In this document: in pieces, positions 6,439 to 8,672 of the stretch | Position numbering within the stretch: position 1 is the first letter of the stretch | Layout of the letters: each line of letters opens with the position of its first letter | Source: a bacterium | GTDB taxonomy: Bacteria; Chlamydiota; Chlamydiia; Chlamydiales; SM23-39 | Length of the DNA stretch: 8,672 nt | Reading direction: 5' to 3' | Assembly (NCBI GenBank): GCA_021818045.1 | Contig: JAKAFF010000048.1 | Span: 1-8,672, forward strand | Made by a program: the position numbers and the translations under genes | Notes under the pieces: model-generated | What the model was told of the DNA's origin: nothing | The model's input: the letters and a program-made list of their open reading frames with translations, nothing else | The model's database searches: none

Positions 6439-7323
6439 GTGAGTGCAGCCCTGGTGTTGGCCATCTCTGGATTTTCTGCACAGGCACATCTCGAACCTGA
6501 TCAATCAAACGCTAAGAACACATCCGAAGAGTCTTGTGCGGTGCAAGGAGAGCCTTTGAGCTGCTATGGCCCAGCTTACAATGCTTCGGCTGCGTGCAAC
6601 GTGCACGAAAAAAGTTGGAAATACTGCCCTTCCGACATTACAAGCTTTGTCGATGTCGCGTTTACCTATTGGTATGCTGGCGAAGAAGGATTAGGTTTGG
6701 CACAAACAGGAGTACTCACCAGCGGAGGAACCTCCTATTACGGACCGAATGTCCAGTTTCTATCCCAATCGTCCGGATATAAACCAGGCTTTCCAATTAC
6801 AGCCGGTATCATCGGTTATCACAACTGGGAACTTCTTGCAAAATATACGTGGTTTCGAGGGACCTATACCACTACAAGTCCACAACTACCTTCCGGCACC
6901 GCCTACACAGCAGGCAGCGAAGTATTAACAGGCACCGCTGCATGGTCTATAGCTGACTGGTTTTTGCAAGGGCCTGGACAAAATCAGGCGTTATTAACCG
7001 GGGCCTCCTACTCTTCTGCATGGCGCCCAGCTTTAGACTTGATCGACGGATTGGCTAGCCGCCCCTATTACCATGGACCACACTTTGTAGTGTCCTCTTT
7101 TGGAGGTCTTCGCGTCGCACTCATTCGCCAGTCGATGAATGTGAGCATCAATCAACTCCCCGGAGACATCACTGCGGGAATTACCAACCAACCTCTCCAC
7201 TCCCACACACACTCCAATTCTTGGGCGATCGGGCCAAGAGCGGGTTGCCAAGGCCGATGCTTGCTGCCTATGAGATTGCGCATTGAGGGGGATTTAGCTG
7301 CTTCTCTGTTATACACGCGCTAA
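6439..7323 (+). pseudogene. Lpg1974-family (chlamydia-like MOMP-type) outer-membrane protein, truncated at both ends
   Basis: The 294-residue frame reads as a pore-forming outer-membrane protein of the Legionella/chlamydia-like Lpg1974 type. A signal-sequence core (VSAALVLAISGFSAQA) leads into a cysteine-containing segment (about 31-62), then FVDVAFTYWYAGEEGLGLA, a YKPGFPITAGIIGYHNWEL strand, YTWFRGTYT, GPRAG and EGDLAASLLYTR. These are the family's usual landmarks, ending where roughly 70-130 more residues of beta-barrel would be expected. At the 5' end there is only a GTG, with no Shine-Dalgarno and no basic n-region; a lysine-containing stretch (KNKFFSITLPYIYP, 6398-6439) lies in another frame and stops at a TGA overlapping the GTG. 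At the 3' end a TAA follows YTR, yet the same frame goes on as KYRVTYDR before a second stop. Further family-like sequence resumes beyond an inserted repeat. It is most likely a decayed paralogue; a short secreted product cannot be excluded. Confidence 0.75.
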
Positions 7324-7352
7324 AAATATAGGGTTACTTACGATAGGTAAAT

Positions 7353-7404
7353 TGCGCCGCTTTGGCGCAGCCGAAAATCCAACTTTTGAACTCATTTGTG
7401 TATA
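7353..7404 (-). repeat. Palindromic repeat, copy 2 (inverted, one arm lost)
   Basis: Read on the minus strand this is one full 41-nt arm (7364-7404), identical to the left arm of the copy at 1916, then the same AAAGC loop and only GGCGCA of the second arm before homology stops. It lies inside the outer-membrane-protein pseudogene. About 35 nt of the palindrome are missing, consistent with deletion of one arm after insertion. Confidence 0.92.
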
Positions 7405-7406
7405 CC

Positions 7407-7481
7407 AGCGTTAAGCACAGAGAGGATCAAGCAGCAACCACATTCAATCCGGGTCCTTACAAGGCAGGAATAACCGACTAT
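7407..7481 (+). pseudogene. C-terminal remnant of the outer-membrane protein
   Basis: Twenty-five codons without a stop read SVKHREDQ followed by AATTFNPGPYKAGITDY. This resembles the conserved penultimate part of the same outer-membrane-protein family (NPGPYKAGITDY before the last barrel strands). It is in a different frame from the main ORF and lacks a start. The remnant is bounded on the left by the truncated palindromic repeat and ends exactly where the 171-bp inverted-repeat element begins. It therefore looks like host-gene sequence trapped between two insertions; the final strands are gone. Confidence 0.6.
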
Positions 7482-7652
7482 TTATTAACCGGGGCGATAA
7501 ACAGGTGACAAGATGCGCCGCGAGGCAAAGCCAGATTGAAGCGAAGCGGCCCGAAAGAGGAGCCCATAGTAAAACTATGGGCGACGATGGAGGGTCAATA
7601 TGGCAAAGCCGCAGCAAGCAAACTGTCATCTGTTTATCGCCCCGGTTAATAA
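7482..7652. mobile_element. 171-bp MITE-like element with 29-bp terminal inverted repeats
   Basis: The ends (7482-7510 and 7624-7652) are inverted repeats matching at 28 of 29 positions, starting TTATTAACCGGGGCG; the first 23 are perfect. Inside, the two halves remain partly complementary (GGCAAAGCC / GGCTTTGCC with ATTGA), and a perfect 9-bp hairpin with a 3-nt loop (7562-7582, GCCCATAGT-AAA-ACTATGGGC) sits near the centre. No coding capacity is credible. No convincing target-site duplication is visible. It lies 12 bp past the msrBA stop and may act as that gene's transcription stop. The size and structure fit a non-autonomous miniature element, but the parent transposase is not in the window. 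Confidence 0.8.
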
Positions 7653-7664
7653 CGAGGAGGGGGC

Positions 7665-8522
7665 TCAATCAAAACGCCGCACGCGACGATGACAGTAGGG
7701 AGTTTTACCAGTTTTTTCGTAGTAATGTTGATGCCATGCTTCAGCGGAGTAAAAAGGCTGTGCGGGAAGGAGCTGCGTTACAACCTCTATTCCACGCCGC
7801 TTAAGCTCTTCCATCAGCTTTTGGGCCACTATTTTTTGCTGCATGGTTAAATAAAAAATCGCTGAACGATATTGAGGCCCTACATCTGGACCTTGCCTCA
7901 TCCTTTGTGTAGGATCGTGGATTTCGAAAAACAGCTTTGTCAAGGTCTCGTAATCAATCCTTTTCGGATCATAAACTACCTCTACAGTCTCTATATGGCC
8001 TGTCAAAGCCGAACACACTTCTTCATAACTAGGGTCTGCAACATCCCCTCCCATGAAGCCGACCGTGGTGCGGATCACTCCGGGCACATCTTTCATCAAA
8101 TGCTCCACTCCCCAAAAACAACCACCCGCGTAAAAGGCCCGATCAAATCCCTCTTCTGTATGTGCTGAAATCAACGTCAAGGCCAATGAGTTAACGCAAT
8201 GTCTTGTGTTTTTGGCAGTCAACCCCTCTCCAAAAAATACATGTCCCAAATGCCCATGACATTTCTTGCATATAATTTCTGTGCGCTGGCCATCAAGATC
8301 GGGTCGACGCTCTACCGCATCTGGCAGCTCCTCATCAAAACTTGGCCATCCACATCCCGACGAAAACTTATCTTGCGACATATACAGAGGAGCTCCACAC
8401 CGTTTACAAACGTAAATCCCCTCTCCATCAAACTGTGCATACAGTCCACTTCCCGGCGGTTCCGTATGTTTGTATTCGATGATCTGCTCTTCTTCCTTAG
8501 TGAGTATGCGATATCGCTTCAT
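7665..8522 (-). CDS. msrBA: MsrB-MsrA fusion, peptide methionine sulfoxide reductase
   Basis: This bifunctional enzyme reduces methionine-R-sulfoxide (MsrB) and methionine-S-sulfoxide (MsrA) in oxidised proteins, with electrons usually supplied by thioredoxin. The MsrB domain comes first (about 1-120): zinc cysteines C39/C42 and C85/C88, the GCGWPSF motif (C57), and catalytic C109 in RHCVNSLAL. The MsrA domain follows (about 127-270) with catalytic C135 in GGCFWGVE, then GHIETVEVVYD, and a C-terminal cysteine C277 that could resolve the disulfide. The B-A order is the reverse of PilB-type fusions. There is no signal peptide, so it is cytoplasmic. The ATG start is backed by GGAGGT 6 nt upstream. 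A small ORF and a palindromic repeat precede it. Length (285) is complete and no lesion is seen. Confidence 0.96.
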   Translation of the reverse strand: MKRYRILTKEEEQIIEYKHTEPPGSGLYAQFDGEGIYVCKRCGAPLYMSQDKFSSGCGWPSFDEELPDAVERRPDLDGQRTEIICKKCHGHLGHVFFGEGLTAKNTRHCVNSLALTLISAHTEEGFDRAFYAGGCFWGVEHLMKDVPGVIRTTVGFMGGDVADPSYEEVCSALTGHIETVEVVYDPKRIDYETLTKLFFEIHDPTQRMRQGPDVGPQYRSAIFYLTMQQKIVAQKLMEELKRRGIEVVTQLLPAQPFYSAEAWHQHYYEKTGKTPYCHRRVRRFD

Positions 8523-8528
8523 CCTAAC

Positions 8529-8534
8529 ACCTCC
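8529..8534 (-). promoter_or_regulatory. Strong ribosome binding site for msrBA
   Basis: GGAGGT on the minus strand is 6 nt from the ATG at 8522. It is the best Shine-Dalgarno match in the window and secures the start. Confidence 0.8.
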
Positions 8535-8550
8535 CTACAACGCCTAAATT

Positions 8551-8604
8551 TCAACCACTATCATCCTCAGCCAATGATCCCGCTGTTGCAGCTCCTATTG
8601 TCAT
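8551..8604 (-). CDS. Possible 17-residue leader peptide upstream of msrBA
   Basis: An ATG (8602-8604) opens a frame encoding MTIGAATAGSLAEDDSG and ends at TGA 28 nt before the msrBA ATG. AAGGAGA lies 7 nt upstream of this ATG, a strong ribosome binding site that is hard to explain otherwise. It could be a translated leader coupled to msrBA, or the stub of a larger gene deleted between the repeat and msrBA. The peptide has no recognisable features, and its shortness makes chance possible. Confidence 0.35.
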   Translation of the reverse strand: MTIGAATAGSLAEDDSG

Positions 8605-8626
8605 AAATTCTCTCCTTTTCAAGGGT

Positions 8627-8672
8627 TATACACAAATGAGTTCAAAAGTTGGATTTTCGGCTGCGCCAGCTT
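8627..8672 (+). repeat. Palindromic repeat, copy 3 (cut by window edge)
   Basis: Bases 8627-8667 are identical to the 41-nt left arm at 1916-1956. The next bases (AGCTT) differ from the AAAGC loop of copies 1 and 2 but would fit a loop leading into a second arm outside the window. Its outer end (TATA plus the flanking bases) reads TATAAC on the minus strand just ahead of the leader ORF and msrBA. Confidence 0.9.

Noticed and set aside
7505..7804. Plus-strand frame of 99 codons through the inverted-repeat element and into msrBA
   Set aside because: It overlaps the terminal inverted repeats and the antisense of the MsrA domain; composition is not protein-like and there is no ribosome site.
8199..8606. 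Plus-strand frame of 135 codons opposite msrBA
   Set aside because: Antisense to conserved MsrB motifs; no domain and no ribosome binding site.
1916..8672. CRISPR array
   Set aside because: The three repeat copies are kilobases apart, in both orientations and without regular spacers; no cas genes are present.

Overview
The window most resembles the chromosome of an environmental (amoeba-associated) chlamydia, outside Chlamydiaceae. Three things point there. It carries an AcnA-type aconitase, which classical Chlamydiaceae lack. It carries a damaged gene for a chlamydia-like / Lpg1974-type cysteine-containing outer-membrane protein. Several other genes look like secreted or membrane-anchored proteins of an intracellular bacterium. 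This is inferred from protein character and not from a database search; another intracellular gammaproteobacterium-like host is less likely but not excluded. Base composition is moderate (mid-40s % GC by eye).

Layout, left to right. The 3' two thirds of acnA (+) enters from the left edge and ends inside an 87-bp palindromic repeat. Next is an endonuclease/exonuclease/phosphatase-fold protein (+) with an N-terminal bilobed hydrophobic segment. Its stop overlaps by 12 bp the 3' end of a minus-strand run of four genes. In transcription order that run is a signal-peptide-bearing putative papain-like (C58/YopT-like) cysteine peptidase, a CspA-type cold-shock protein, an exported DUF2059-thioredoxin fusion, and a Ser/Pro-rich protein ending in a degenerate kinase-like domain. 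Divergent from the run is a broken outer-membrane protein gene (+). It has lost its ATG, ends early, is interrupted by a truncated reverse-oriented copy of the palindromic repeat, and is cut again by a 171-bp MITE-like inverted-repeat element. At the right is an MsrB-MsrA fusion (-), preceded by a possible 17-codon leader ORF, and then a third copy of the palindromic repeat running off the window edge.

The genes do not form one obvious pathway. Aconitase serves the TCA cycle, while thioredoxin and MsrBA fit envelope or cytoplasmic redox repair. The peptidase-like, kinase-like and membrane-anchored phosphodiesterase-like proteins are candidate host-directed factors. The best structural observations are the palindromic repeat family (a 41-nt arm identical in three copies), its role in supplying the acnA stop codon, and the layered decay of the outer-membrane protein gene by two different mobile-like elements. 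No tRNA, rRNA or CRISPR array was seen.
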